Positions 7,500 through 15,154 of a stretch of DNA of 32,034 nucleotides are shown here, piece after piece. Source of the DNA: Nitrosopumilus sp. LS_AOA (GTDB lineage: Archaea; Thermoproteota; Nitrososphaeria; Nitrososphaerales; Nitrosopumilaceae); contig LFLC01000033.1 in NCBI GenBank assembly GCA_001543015.1, positions 1 to 32,034 of the forward strand, written 5' to 3'. Under the pieces are notes generated by a model. That model was not told the DNA's origin. It did not search any database and was given only the letters and a program-made list of their open reading frames with translations. Positions within the stretch are counted from its first letter, which is position 1. Each line of letters opens with the position of its first letter. The translations under genes and the position numbers were made by a program.

Positions 7500-8393
7500 A
7501 TGGGTAGGGGATATTCAACTGAGGATATCAGAGAAAAACTAATTTTAATTTTAAAAGATTCTAACTCTGGAATGTCTGGAGTTGAGATTTCAGAAAAAGT
7601 CAATATCAATAGAATTACAATGATAAAATATCTCAAAGTTTTTGCAGCTGAGGGATTACTACGACAAAAAAATATTGGTAATGTTACTTTATGGTTTTTG
7701 GAACCTGGTCAAGAATCATTTGTTTTTCCAGATGATTATTTCAAAGTAACATCGAGGTATGCTGAATACTTGATCAAAGGTACAGAAGATCAAGTATATT
7801 CCTTGATTAGAAATTGTCTGCATTCTGGTGCAATTATAACTCGTTTAATTATTGAAGTAATTCTACCTGCAATTGATTCTGTAAAGAATTTGTATGATGA
7901 GGGTAAGATTGGAACTTCAGAATTAAACTTACTTCAAACAACTATCTCAAAATCACTCCAAATCTTTAACCAATTACGGGTAGTATCTGAACCTAAAAAG
8001 AACATAATAGTTCTCGCAGCTGATGCTCAAAGTAATCTAATTTCTGAAGCATCATCATCTTCATATCATTCTAATGGTTGGAATGTTTTTCATTTAGGTG
8101 ATATGTCATCTGCCATCAATGTTTTGTTTGATCTCGATTTTCAAAAATTAGTTGGAAAAATCTGGAAACAAAAACTAGGTATTTTGATTGTAGTTGTTTT
8201 CTCACAAACTGGTCAGGGACTAAACTTTTTTGCAGATTCAATAAATCCAATAAAAGAAAAATCTGGAAAACGTATGAAATTAGTACTATGTGGAAAAATA
8301 TCTAAAAAAAGTAAAATCCAGTCTGATCTGACATCTGAAAAAATTGAAGATATTTTACAATGGTCTCAAACTGTATTTGAAAATTTAAAATAA
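7500..8393 (+). CDS. HTH regulator with a CarH-like B12-binding fold lacking the cobalamin ligands
   Basis: 297 residues. An N-terminal winged helix (about 5-70; SGVEISEKVNINRITMIKYL) is followed by a four-helix cap domain (about 82-160, YAEYLIKGTEDQVYSLI onward) and a Rossmann-like domain (about 165-297, NIIVLAADAQSN ... NVFHLGDMSS). The order matches light and B12 sensors of the CarH/CarA/MlrA type, though the HTH is archaeal rather than MerR-type. Aligned by eye to CarH, the axial histidine is serine (DAQSN region), and the cap W...EH motif reads Y...LN. It therefore probably does not bind cobalamin in the usual way and may sense another ligand or none. Cytoplasmic transcription regulator; targets unknown. 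Confidence 0.72.
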   Translation: MGRGYSTEDIREKLILILKDSNSGMSGVEISEKVNINRITMIKYLKVFAAEGLLRQKNIGNVTLWFLEPGQESFVFPDDYFKVTSRYAEYLIKGTEDQVYSLIRNCLHSGAIITRLIIEVILPAIDSVKNLYDEGKIGTSELNLLQTTISKSLQIFNQLRVVSEPKKNIIVLAADAQSNLISEASSSSYHSNGWNVFHLGDMSSAINVLFDLDFQKLVGKIWKQKLGILIVVVFSQTGQGLNFFADSINPIKEKSGKRMKLVLCGKISKKSKIQSDLTSEKIEDILQWSQTVFENLK

Positions 8394-8399
8394 TGAAAA

Positions 8400-8474
8400 T
8401 GGGCCCGATGTGATTCGAACACATGACCTTTCGATTATCAGTCGAACGCTCCAGCCAAGCTGAGCTACGAGCCC
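8400..8474 (-). tRNA. tRNA-Ile (GAU)
   Basis: On the reverse strand the acceptor GGGCTCG pairs with CGGGCCC, the anticodon stem is TTCGA/TCGAA around CTGATAA (anticodon GAT), and the T-arm is ATGTG/CACAT with loop TTCGAAT. Discriminator A, 75 nt, no intron, no encoded CCA. It lies between the convergent ends of the HTH gene and the thioredoxin-like gene. Confidence 0.95.
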
Positions 8475-8507
8475 ACGAACAAATCTCTAGGCAAGAGTCA
8501 TTTAAGT

Positions 8508-9062
8508 TTAATTTTCTTTCCATTTGATTGAACAGCCAATTGACGGGTCAAAATCTTTTTCAATTTTTTCATTTGCAAGCAGTTTTTGCATATTGATAAT
8601 CATTGTCTTTTCTGTAGCCTTATCTTCAGGTTTCATGGCATTATCTAACTTACCGTGAAAAACTAGCTGTTTTTGACTATTGAACAAGAATGGATCTGGT
8701 GTACACATTGCACCATATTTTTTTGCAATTTCTTGAGTTTCATCAACTAAATAATCAAATTCAAATCCTTTCTCTTTTGCTGTTTGCTTCATTGCATCAA
8801 AACTATCTTCAGGATAATCAGTTGAGTCATTACTGTTAATTCCTATGATTGCAATATCTTGGCCACATTTTTCATATAGCTCGTTTAGAGCATCTACTTT
8901 TGCCTTTACGTATGGACAATGATTGCACATGAAAATTATCAAAATTCCTTTGTAACTACTGTAATCATTTAGAGAATGTTTTTTGTCATCAATTCCTAAT
9001 AATTCAAAATCTGGAGCAATGTCTCCTGTTTTTAGTTTAATTTGTGATTCTAAAAGTACCAT
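8508..9062 (-). CDS. thioredoxin-fold (AhpC/TSA-type) redox protein
   Basis: 184 residues from ATG 9062 (a TTG two codons earlier, at 9068, is a less likely start). The protein has the peroxiredoxin/thioredoxin fold: an N-terminal GDIAPDFELLG strand, a hydrophobic strand ending in the active site C46-N-H-C49-P, a helix with YVKAKVDALNELY, and the later cis-proline region CTPDPFLF. The CNHCP motif with an AhpC/TSA-like frame is typical of the widespread thioredoxin family proteins of about 180-200 aa. It probably acts as a cytoplasmic disulfide reductase or peroxide-linked redox protein, with no signal peptide. The substrate is unknown. Confidence 0.85.
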   Translation of the reverse strand: MVLLESQIKLKTGDIAPDFELLGIDDKKHSLNDYSSYKGILIIFMCNHCPYVKAKVDALNELYEKCGQDIAIIGINSNDSTDYPEDSFDAMKQTAKEKGFEFDYLVDETQEIAKKYGAMCTPDPFLFNSQKQLVFHGKLDNAMKPEDKATEKTMIINMQKLLANEKIEKDFDPSIGCSIKWKEN

Positions 9063-9142
9063 GAACAAATTATTCTGTTTTCAAATAAAATTCTTGCCAA
9101 GAAGACAACAATTAAAATCCACACTTTGAGCATTCTTTGTGT

Positions 9143-9216
9143 GGGCCGGTAGTATAGCCTGGTAGTATACCCGCCTTGCACGCGGGGGGTCACGGATTCG
9201 AATTCCGTCCGGTCCA
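9143..9216 (+). tRNA. tRNA-Ala (UGC)
   Basis: Acceptor GGGCCGG/CCGGTCC includes the G3-U70 wobble that identifies alanine tRNA. The anticodon stem is CCCGC/GCGGG around CTTGCAC (anticodon TGC), and the T-arm is ACGGA/TCCGT. Discriminator A, 74 nt, no intron, no encoded CCA. Confidence 0.95.
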
Positions 9217-9288
9217 CTTCTATTTTGATCCATTCTGAATTTCGGACTGCTGGATGGATTTAAATAGGATAAGTTTCAGTTTTTTCGT

Positions 9289-9390
9289 ATGACAAGCGCA
9301 GCAGATGGATGGCCAGTTTTCATTCCACTTATTGTCGGTTTACTTCCGGGATTAATTTACTGGATTGCAATTACCGCAAAGAAAAACTAG
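9289..9390 (+). CDS. single-helix membrane mini-protein (33 aa)
   Basis: ATG 9289 to TAG 9390 encodes 33 residues: a short polar start (MTSAADGWP), one hydrophobic helix (VFIPLIVGLLPGLIYWIA) and a basic end (AKKN). The positive C-terminus suggests N-out/C-in insertion. A TATA-like TTTAAATAGG (about 9259-9268) sits some 25 bp before the ATG, as for a leaderless archaeal gene. Such mini-proteins may be small subunits of membrane complexes; nothing here shows which. Confidence 0.65.
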   Translation: MTSAADGWPVFIPLIVGLLPGLIYWIAITAKKN

Positions 9391-9510
9391 ATTTGTTTCT
9401 CTTTTTATTATTTTTAATGACCTAGTGTAAACTAGGTTAAACGTTGTTACCTGTTTTGTTCACTATATGATATGTTACATGAAATTAATCTCTAATCTTA
9501 AAGAAATCTA

Positions 9511-10581
9511 ATGCAGAAACTAATTCTCGGCATATTTTTGACTTTACTCTTAATTCCATTATCTCAGGCATTCTCCGCAGAAACTACCGATACCCCTTCT
9601 ACACTATCAGTATCCTTACAAAATGATACTCCTTTCATTTATCAAGATTCTGAGGGATATACTGTTGTAGTTGGAGTAGTTGAAAATCATGATTCACAAA
9701 CATCTGTGAATAATGTTGTTATTCGAGTAAACTTTTTTGATGATTTTAATTCCAACCCCCTTGAAGTTGTTTCAGGAAATACCACTCTTCAAGTGATTCC
9801 TACAAATGGACAATCTCCCTTTGCTATTCGTTCTCCAACTCCAAATCCTGACATTACTCAGGTATCTGTATCCCTTTTAGGATTTGATTCTTCAGCAGAA
9901 AAACAAAAAGAGCTAATTGTGTATTCTAGTAATACAATATTAGATTCCTCTTTTAGATTTTCAGGTGTTTTACAAAATGGAGGTGCACCAAATTCTGATA
10001 CAAATGTCTATCTTGCTTTCTATGATGGATTTGAACCACCTAGAATACTTAGTGTATCAATAATTGAATTAGGAGATGTGGAATCAGATTCAGAAATTAA
10101 ATTTGAACTTGTAGATGAAATTAATTCAAAAGCAGTTGGCTTTTTGTTATTTGCAGAATCTGATATTTTTTATTCTGATTTTGTAGATGTAAAAATTCCT
10201 GCAAAACAATCAATTACAAAACTGGTTTCAATTTCTGGTGTTACAATAAAGGATACTGAGGGGATTACACTTTCTGAAATTATACTTGGTTCAACAGTAA
10301 ACATTGAAAGTAAAACTGTGGTACAATTTTCAGAAGACCAGAGTACAGATGAAACTCCATACACGTACTATATTCAAATTAAAGAATCCGGTAAATCTCC
10401 TACCGTTGAATATATTGGAAAATATGACGGTCGCTTTATTGGAACTGGAACTCAGTATCAAACCATTGATTGGGTGCCTGAAAAAGGTGGTTTATTTTTC
10501 ATTGAGACATTTGTATGGGATAGAAATAATATTCCACTATCAGAACAAGGTCCATTTATTCTGATTCATGTAAAAGAATAA
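9511..10581 (+). CDS. secreted protein with Ig-like domains
   Basis: 356 residues with a clear signal peptide (1-23, LILGIFLTLLLIPLSQAFSAE). The mature part is mostly beta strands in about three segments (roughly 30-130, 135-230, 235-356). The first has an N-V-V-I-R-V-N-F-F-D pattern like extracellular Ig-like or transglutaminase-adjacent domains of archaeal surface proteins. There are no cysteines and no catalytic signature. A surface-structural role is inferred. It is followed 93 bp later by another secreted protein gene. Confidence 0.75.
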   Translation: MQKLILGIFLTLLLIPLSQAFSAETTDTPSTLSVSLQNDTPFIYQDSEGYTVVVGVVENHDSQTSVNNVVIRVNFFDDFNSNPLEVVSGNTTLQVIPTNGQSPFAIRSPTPNPDITQVSVSLLGFDSSAEKQKELIVYSSNTILDSSFRFSGVLQNGGAPNSDTNVYLAFYDGFEPPRILSVSIIELGDVESDSEIKFELVDEINSKAVGFLLFAESDIFYSDFVDVKIPAKQSITKLVSISGVTIKDTEGITLSEIILGSTVNIESKTVVQFSEDQSTDETPYTYYIQIKESGKSPTVEYIGKYDGRFIGTGTQYQTIDWVPEKGGLFFIETFVWDRNNIPLSEQGPFILIHVKE

Positions 10582-10642
10582 AACCCAAAATATATCAAAA
10601 AATTAGATTTTTTTAAAATTCACTTTTTCACATTTCTTATCG

Positions 10643-10650
10643 TTTAAATG
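10643..10650 (+). promoter_or_regulatory. TATA box of the 10675 gene
   Basis: GTTTAAAT lies with its centre about 28 bp before ATG 10675, the archaeal TATA spacing for a leaderless mRNA. This decides the start: the earlier in-frame ATG at 10648 overlaps the box and cannot be transcribed from it. Confidence 0.6.
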
Positions 10651-10674
10651 CCAAAAGAAATGCTAATGTATATT

Positions 10675-11370
10675 ATGAAATTAAATAAAATTTTCATTAT
10701 TTCTATAATTACATTGTTTGTTGTAACATCAGGTCAGATGGCATTTGGTTATGGTGGACCACCTGCACAAAGTAGTGCTAATAATTACACTGTAGAGATT
10801 TACACTGACAATGAATCATACATGCTTGGAGACACTATCACATTTACTGGTACTGTCAACAAATATGATGATGGTAGAAATTTAAGAATTACAATTTTTG
10901 ATTCTACTGATCGTTATCTAATAACTCAAAAAACTTCAGTTAATCCTGATGGCACATTTTCACATAGTATAGAATTAAACAAAAAATTCTCTGATGGTAA
11001 ATTTATCGTCAAAACTCAATATGGTAGTACAAACACTACAGTCAAAATAACATCATTTGTAATATCTTCAAACAATGATACTATAATTTCTCAAGATAAT
11101 GAAATTCCTTCTTGGCTAAAAACTACTGTAGGATATTGGGCAGATGGTGTTTCTTCAGATGGTGAGTTCATTAATGCAATTAAATTCTTAATTGAAGATG
11201 GAATAATACAAATTCCTTCAACAACTCAAGGTACTGGTAATACAGATCAAATTCCTTCTTGGCTAAAAACTACTGTAGGATATTGGGCAGATGGTGTTTC
11301 TTCAGATGGTGAATTCATTAACACAATTAAATTCTTAATTGAAAATGGATTAATGACAATATCAAATTAA
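10675..11370 (+). CDS. secreted protein: one MG2-like domain plus two GYW repeats
   Basis: 231 residues from ATG 10675. A signal peptide (LNKIFIISIITLFVVTSG, then AFG) is followed by one beta-sandwich module with the SYMLGDTITFTGTV signature. Two nearly identical C-terminal repeats follow (residue stretches encoded by 11104-11202 and 11251-11349), each with P-S-W-L-K-T-T-V-G-Y-W, D-G-E-F-I-N and KFLIE. This helical GYW repeat recurs once in the protein at 30866. In thaumarchaea it is attached to many secreted proteins; its role is unknown, perhaps binding to the cell surface or S-layer. A longer start at 10648 is possible but would put nine residues before the signal peptide. Confidence 0.78.
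   Translation: MKLNKIFIISIITLFVVTSGQMAFGYGGPPAQSSANNYTVEIYTDNESYMLGDTITFTGTVNKYDDGRNLRITIFDSTDRYLITQKTSVNPDGTFSHSIELNKKFSDGKFIVKTQYGSTNTTVKITSFVISSNNDTIISQDNEIPSWLKTTVGYWADGVSSDGEFINAIKFLIEDGIIQIPSTTQGTGNTDQIPSWLKTTVGYWADGVSSDGEFINTIKFLIENGLMTISN
11104..11349 (+). repeat. two-copy direct repeat encoding the GYW domain
   Basis: The segments 11104-11202 and 11251-11349 (offset 147 bp) differ at only a few bases, several of them synonymous. Each encodes one GYW domain. The closeness of the DNA copies suggests a fairly recent internal duplication. Confidence 0.85.
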
Positions 11371-11458
11371 CATAAAATTTGATCATTTTACTCCAAGTGC
11401 TTGATAGTTTAAACTCAAAATATAGTAGATTTATTTTCAATGAATTCTAAATAATTAC

Positions 11459-11935
11459 ATGTCTAAATTCTCTTTAATTGCAATGGGTGGCACATTTGAT
11501 ATTATTCATAGGGGTCATCTTACTTTACTATCCAACGCATTTGAGATTTCAGATAAAGTAATCATTGGATTAACAAGTGATGCGTTTGCTGAAAAGAAAG
11601 GAAAAATTCCAAATAACAAATATGATCAACGACTAGAAAATTTAATCACTACAATATCCAAAGAATTTCCAAACTCTTCATTTGAAATAAGTAAATTAGA
11701 TAATGATTTTGGACCTGCCGTTTTAGAAAGAGATGTTGAGGCCTTAGTTGTAAGTGATGAAACAAAAAATCAAGGAAATGTACTAAACAAGTTACGGGCA
11801 GAAAAGAATCTCCCACTAGTTGAAATCATTAATGTGCCTATGTTTTTGGCAAAAGATGGAACACGAATATCGACTACTAGAATCAAAAACTCAGAAATTG
11901 ACTCTGAGGGAAACTTGTTATCAATTGACAAGTAG
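11459..11935 (+). CDS. coaD: phosphopantetheine adenylyltransferase (archaeal type)
   Basis: 158 residues, the usual length of archaeal PPAT. It transfers AMP from ATP to 4'-phosphopantetheine to give dephospho-CoA, the next-to-last step of CoA synthesis, in the cytoplasm. The nucleotidyltransferase signature GGTFDIIHRGH (about 10-20) includes the HxGH motif (H17, H20). The second signature is ISTTRI near 138, and the R-x-x-x-L region (YDQRLENL) follows the first fold. The start is ATG 11459. The small gene at 11988 follows 52 bp later. This nucleotidyltransferase superfamily also holds FMN and glycerol-phosphate cytidylyltransferases, but the length and SETKNQG-like middle (VSDETKNQGNVLNKLR) fit PPAT. 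Confidence 0.92.
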   Translation: MSKFSLIAMGGTFDIIHRGHLTLLSNAFEISDKVIIGLTSDAFAEKKGKIPNNKYDQRLENLITTISKEFPNSSFEISKLDNDFGPAVLERDVEALVVSDETKNQGNVLNKLRAEKNLPLVEIINVPMFLAKDGTRISTTRIKNSEIDSEGNLLSIDK

Positions 11936-11987
11936 CTTGCAGAACTTTGAGTAATTGGAATAAAACAAAATTCTAGGATTCAGCCTC

Positions 11988-12317
11988 ATGGCAATCATTA
12001 ATCATATGATGAAAAAAATTGATAATGATGTATCTAACCTCAAACAGGGTTTGCACCCACAAAATCTTTCATATTGGTATAAAAAAATTATCAAAGAAAC
12101 AATAGAGATGGCACCTCCTTGGCTTCAAGACAAAATTAAAGTTCATCAAGATCCAATTCTTACAATGAAATTTAATTTAGATATCTCAAAACGTGCTGTA
12201 AGATATTTTATGATTGTAGTTGATAATAATTTGGATGACATGCCATATTCTACACGGCTTTATTTTCTCAAAGTTCAAGAAATAATGTCCACTGAAATGG
12301 ATAAACCTCTAGTTTGA
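11988..12317 (+). CDS. conserved-looking helical hypothetical protein (109 aa)
   Basis: 109 residues from ATG 11988, rich in helix and with no signal peptide or membrane segment. Notable stretches are APPWLQDKIKVHQDP and KRAVRYFMIVVDNN. No metal or nucleotide motif is visible, and I do not recognise the family. It lies between PPAT and the zinc-repeat protein with short gaps, within the conserved-looking part of the window. Confidence 0.6.
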   Translation: MAIINHMMKKIDNDVSNLKQGLHPQNLSYWYKKIIKETIEMAPPWLQDKIKVHQDPILTMKFNLDISKRAVRYFMIVVDNNLDDMPYSTRLYFLKVQEIMSTEMDKPLV

Positions 12318-12390
12318 GAGATTTTTTAAATTCTAGGCATAAATTAAAGCTCAAGGTATCTATAATCAATTAAACTCAAACTCTCTATTA

Positions 12391-13563
12391 ATGGACCTAT
12401 ACAAATCAAAGTATTCAGATGGAAAGACCGATGGAAGAGATTCAAGACGAGACAATGAACCATATCGATCTTATAGAAACTCTGGTGATGATAGAGGCTC
12501 AAGAGATGGCGATAGAGAATCTACAACTGTAACTTGTTCTGATTGTGGAAATCAATGTACAGTTCCGTTTGTTCCAAGAAATGACAAACCAGTTTACTGT
12601 AGTGATTGTTTCAGACAACACAAACCAGATGATTCAAGAAATGATAGATATTCAAGAGATGATAGAGGTTCAAGAAATTCAAGAGATGATAGATATTCAA
12701 AATATTCAAGAGATGACAGAGGTTCAAGAGATAATGATAGAGAAGATACCGAGGTAACTTGTGCTGATTGTGGAAATCAATGTACAGTTCCGTTTGTTCC
12801 AAGAAGTAACAAACCAGTTTACTGCAGTGATTGTTTCAGACAACACAAACCAGATGATTCAAGAGATGATAGACGTTCAGGAAATGATAGATATTCAAGA
12901 GACGATAGAGGTTCAAGATATTCAAGAGATGACAGAGGTTCAAGAGATAATGATAGAGAAGATACCGAGGTAACTTGTGCTGATTGTGGAAATCAATGTA
13001 CAGTTCCGTTTGTTCCAAGAAGTAACAAACCAGTTTACTGCAGTGATTGTTTCAGACAACACAAACCAGATGATTCAAGAGATGATAGACGTTCAGGAAA
13101 TGATAGATATTCAAGAGACGATAGAGGTTCAAGATATTCAAGAAATGATAGAAATTCAAGATCATCATATGGACGAGAATCAAGTAGAGATAGTTCTAGA
13201 TCAAGAAATCCACGAAATGACAAATTTTCAAAAAAACAAGAGAGTTTCTTTGCAAATGGTTCAGACAAATTTTATGAAACAATTAAAGAAAAATTATTTG
13301 AAATTTTGGGTGGAAAAACTTGTTCCAATTGTGGCTTTAAAGATGAAAGAGCTTTGGGTATTACTCCAGTATCTGGTAATGATTCTAATGATAATGGACG
13401 TGGTGGAGATGCATCATCATGGGGAAAATACATTTCAGCACCTGACCTTGCTCGAGAAAATCTAAAGGTATTATGCTTAAACTGTAATCAAATAAGAGAA
13501 CCTGCATCAAAACCAAAAGAAGATTCTCCAAAACCAAAAAAGAGTAAATATTTTCCTAGATAA
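12391..13563 (+). CDS. CxxC-repeat zinc protein with Arg/Ser/Asp linkers and a degenerate HNH-like end
   Basis: 390 residues. Three copies of a C-x2-C-x17-C-x2-C zinc domain (first cysteines at residues 49, 124 and 196; core VPFVPR...KPVYC) are joined by low-complexity linkers of SRDDR/RGS/DRYS repeats. This is the known CxxC-x17-CxxC domain of short archaeal proteins. A C-terminal domain (about 290-375) has C-S-N-C-G-F, D-E-R-A-L and L-C-L-N-C-N, like a small HNH domain, but where HNH nucleases have D-H after the RAL segment it reads T-P. It is therefore probably a binding domain, not a nuclease. The Arg-rich linkers suggest RNA or ribonucleoprotein binding (inference). The second and third zinc units are almost identical at DNA level. 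Confidence 0.75.
   Translation: MDLYKSKYSDGKTDGRDSRRDNEPYRSYRNSGDDRGSRDGDRESTTVTCSDCGNQCTVPFVPRNDKPVYCSDCFRQHKPDDSRNDRYSRDDRGSRNSRDDRYSKYSRDDRGSRDNDREDTEVTCADCGNQCTVPFVPRSNKPVYCSDCFRQHKPDDSRDDRRSGNDRYSRDDRGSRYSRDDRGSRDNDREDTEVTCADCGNQCTVPFVPRSNKPVYCSDCFRQHKPDDSRDDRRSGNDRYSRDDRGSRYSRNDRNSRSSYGRESSRDSSRSRNPRNDKFSKKQESFFANGSDKFYETIKEKLFEILGGKTCSNCGFKDERALGITPVSGNDSNDNGRGGDASSWGKYISAPDLARENLKVLCLNCNQIREPASKPKEDSPKPKKSKYFPR
12704..13136 (+). repeat. 216-bp tandem repeat within the CxxC gene
   Basis: Segments about 12704-12920 and 12920-13136 are nearly identical, with a period of 216 bp (72 codons), each holding one zinc domain plus linker. The first zinc unit (from about 12535) is an older, diverged copy. 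The copies suggest recent unequal recombination, so unit number may differ between strains. Confidence 0.85.
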
Positions 13564-13624
13564 TCATAGAATCATCTTTGAGAATTTGTTAACACTTTAA
13601 TTGTAATTCTTTTAAAATTTAGAC

Positions 13625-13711
13625 ATGAATGGTGACTTTAAGGCACTAGGAATATCATTGATTGCCATGGTTGGAATTGTAACCGGGTATTATGTTGTAT
13701 TTGGATTCTAG
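13625..13711 (+). CDS. single-helix membrane mini-protein (28 aa)
   Basis: ATG 13625 to TAG 13711 encodes 28 residues: MNGDFKA, then an uninterrupted hydrophobic helix (LGISLIAMVGIVTGYYVVFGF) that reaches the end. An AT-rich box (TTTTAAAATT, about 13610-13619) lies only some 10 bp before the ATG; no well-spaced TATA box is clear. It has the layout of the mini-proteins at 6347 and 9289. It is convergent with the gene ending at 13714, with only 2 bp between stops. Confidence 0.55.
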   Translation: MNGDFKALGISLIAMVGIVTGYYVVFGF

Positions 13712-13713
13712 AT

Positions 13714-13995
13714 TTACTCTTTTTCCATTTCTACTTCATGCTCAATTAATTTAGTAGATAGTAATTTGTGTTCTTTATCTATAACTGATTGAATGAAATC
13801 TGCAAATTTCTCTACATTTGACTCATCTTTTAGTACGATACTATGAGCTGATTTGTCTTTCAATGAAATAACTAGTTCATTACCAATAATATTTAGAATT
13901 GATGTGATGAATGTCTCTTTTCCATCATTTATGAAAATTAGACTAGCTAATTTCTGAGCTTCGTATTTGTCATCACAAGTTATGATAATTTTCAT
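13714..13995 (-). CDS. small hypothetical protein co-transcribed with trpS
   Basis: 93 residues from ATG 13995. The start overlaps the stop of trpS (ATGA at 13995-13992), so it is probably translated right after TrpRS from one mRNA. The protein alternates strands and helices (MKIIITCDD, ELVISLKD, VEKFADFIQSVIDKEHKLL) in a compact alpha/beta pattern. It has no motif I recognise and one cysteine. The link to TrpRS is by position only. Confidence 0.7.
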   Translation of the reverse strand: MKIIITCDDKYEAQKLASLIFINDGKETFITSILNIIGNELVISLKDKSAHSIVLKDESNVEKFADFIQSVIDKEHKLLSTKLIEHEVEMEKE

Positions 13996-15104
13996 TTATT
14001 CTCAAAAAGAAATTTGTTTATTTGATCTTTTGCCTTTTCTCTTTTTTCTTGATGAATTAATAAAAATTCATTTATTTTTTCAATCAAAATAGCTTTTAGT
14101 TCTCCTGAAAGAAGTTTTCCAGATTTATAATCATCATAAATTGATTTTAACTTGTTATCATCTTGCTCAAAAAATATTCTTAGATATTGATATGAAACAT
14201 CAATGTCTGGATTTCCTCCAAGTTTTCTATGTTCCTCAACACTTGTTTGTCCGCCAGAAAATGCATACTTGTTGATTTTCTTTTTTACCACACCTGGAGA
14301 ATCCGTTGTGTAAATTGTACCATTTTCATTAGAAGCTGACATTTTTCCACCAGGTCCTTCTAATCCTGGAATCATAATGTTGTGAATTAATGCTGGTTTT
14401 GTTTTTCCAATTTTTGGCGCAATGTCTCTTGTTAATCTAAAGTGAGGATCTTGGTCTACTCCTAGTGGAATCAAAACTGGTTTATCTTCAATGAAACATG
14501 GCGCTGATTGTAATGCTGTGTAAAAAATCATTCCAATATTTGTTTCATTAGTGAATCCAAATGTTGCTTTTGTATTTGAAAAATTAATTTTCTTTGCAAC
14601 TTTAGCTGCAATAGGATAAAGTGTCTCAATATTTCTTGTGTTGATAATAATTTTTGTTTTTTCTGGTTTAAACCCTAATGCGATAAAATCTAACGCATTT
14701 TCATATGCAAATTTTCCAGTTTCTTCTAAAGTAAGATTCTGTTTTGAATAAAATTTTTCATCATCAGTTAGTTGGAAATACAGGTTAACATCAAATTTTT
14801 CTTGTAACCATTTTGCAAAAACCCATGGTACCAAATGTCCAATATGGGTATGTCCCGAAGGACCTCTTCCAGTATATAGAAAGAATTTTTTACCTTTTTC
14901 ATAATCATCAAGAATTCTGTTCATTTCCCTATGTGAGAAAAAAATCCCTCTTCTAAGCATAAAATGATCCTCATTTGTAATTTTCTTGAATCTCTCAATT
15001 AATTCTGAAGAAATCTTTTCAGTACCAAATTTTTTGATTAATTTATCATAATCGATGTCCCCTTCTACATGCCAAGGAGTTACAATAAAGTCATCAGCAG
15101 ACAT
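13992..15104 (-). CDS. trpS: tryptophanyl-tRNA synthetase
   Basis: 370 residues, the length of archaeal/eukaryotic-type TrpRS. It is a class I synthetase that charges tRNA-Trp in the cytoplasm. The HIGH-type motif is GPSGHTHIGHL (about 81-91), and the KMSKS-type motif is KMSAS after GPGG (about 250). The VTPWHVEGDIDYDKLIKKFG start and GIFFSHREM segment are the archaeal/eukaryotic N-terminal extension. ATG 15104 is 24-25 bp from the shared TATA box, which fits a leaderless transcript. The gene diverges from pheS and overlaps the small gene at 13714 by 4 bp. Confidence 0.95.
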   Translation of the reverse strand: MSADDFIVTPWHVEGDIDYDKLIKKFGTEKISSELIERFKKITNEDHFMLRRGIFFSHREMNRILDDYEKGKKFFLYTGRGPSGHTHIGHLVPWVFAKWLQEKFDVNLYFQLTDDEKFYSKQNLTLEETGKFAYENALDFIALGFKPEKTKIIINTRNIETLYPIAAKVAKKINFSNTKATFGFTNETNIGMIFYTALQSAPCFIEDKPVLIPLGVDQDPHFRLTRDIAPKIGKTKPALIHNIMIPGLEGPGGKMSASNENGTIYTTDSPGVVKKKINKYAFSGGQTSVEEHRKLGGNPDIDVSYQYLRIFFEQDDNKLKSIYDDYKSGKLLSGELKAILIEKINEFLLIHQEKREKAKDQINKFLFENK

Positions 15105-15125
15105 TCAAATTGACTTAGGTTAAGG

Positions 15126-15131
15126 TTTAAA
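15126..15131. promoter_or_regulatory. shared palindromic TATA box between trpS and pheS
   Basis: TTTAAA sits in the 50-bp gap between divergent genes. Its centre is about 24.5 bp from the trpS ATG (15104) and 26.5 bp from the pheS TTG (15155). Both distances fit leaderless archaeal transcription, so one symmetric box may serve both genes. Purine-rich AGG (about 15116-15125) on the pheS side may act as the TFB element; the opposite side has AAAAGACTTT. Confidence 0.6.
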
Positions 15132-15154
15132 AAGTCTTTTTCGAACTTTTACTG

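Noticed and set aside
12545-13465. Several frames of 60-160 codons in other frames of the CxxC gene
   Set aside because: They are produced by the internal tandem repeats of the zinc protein; their repeated sequences mirror the true frame.
12391-13563. CRISPR array
   Set aside because: The repeats are 216 bp long, in frame and encode zinc domains; no short repeats with unique spacers exist in the window.
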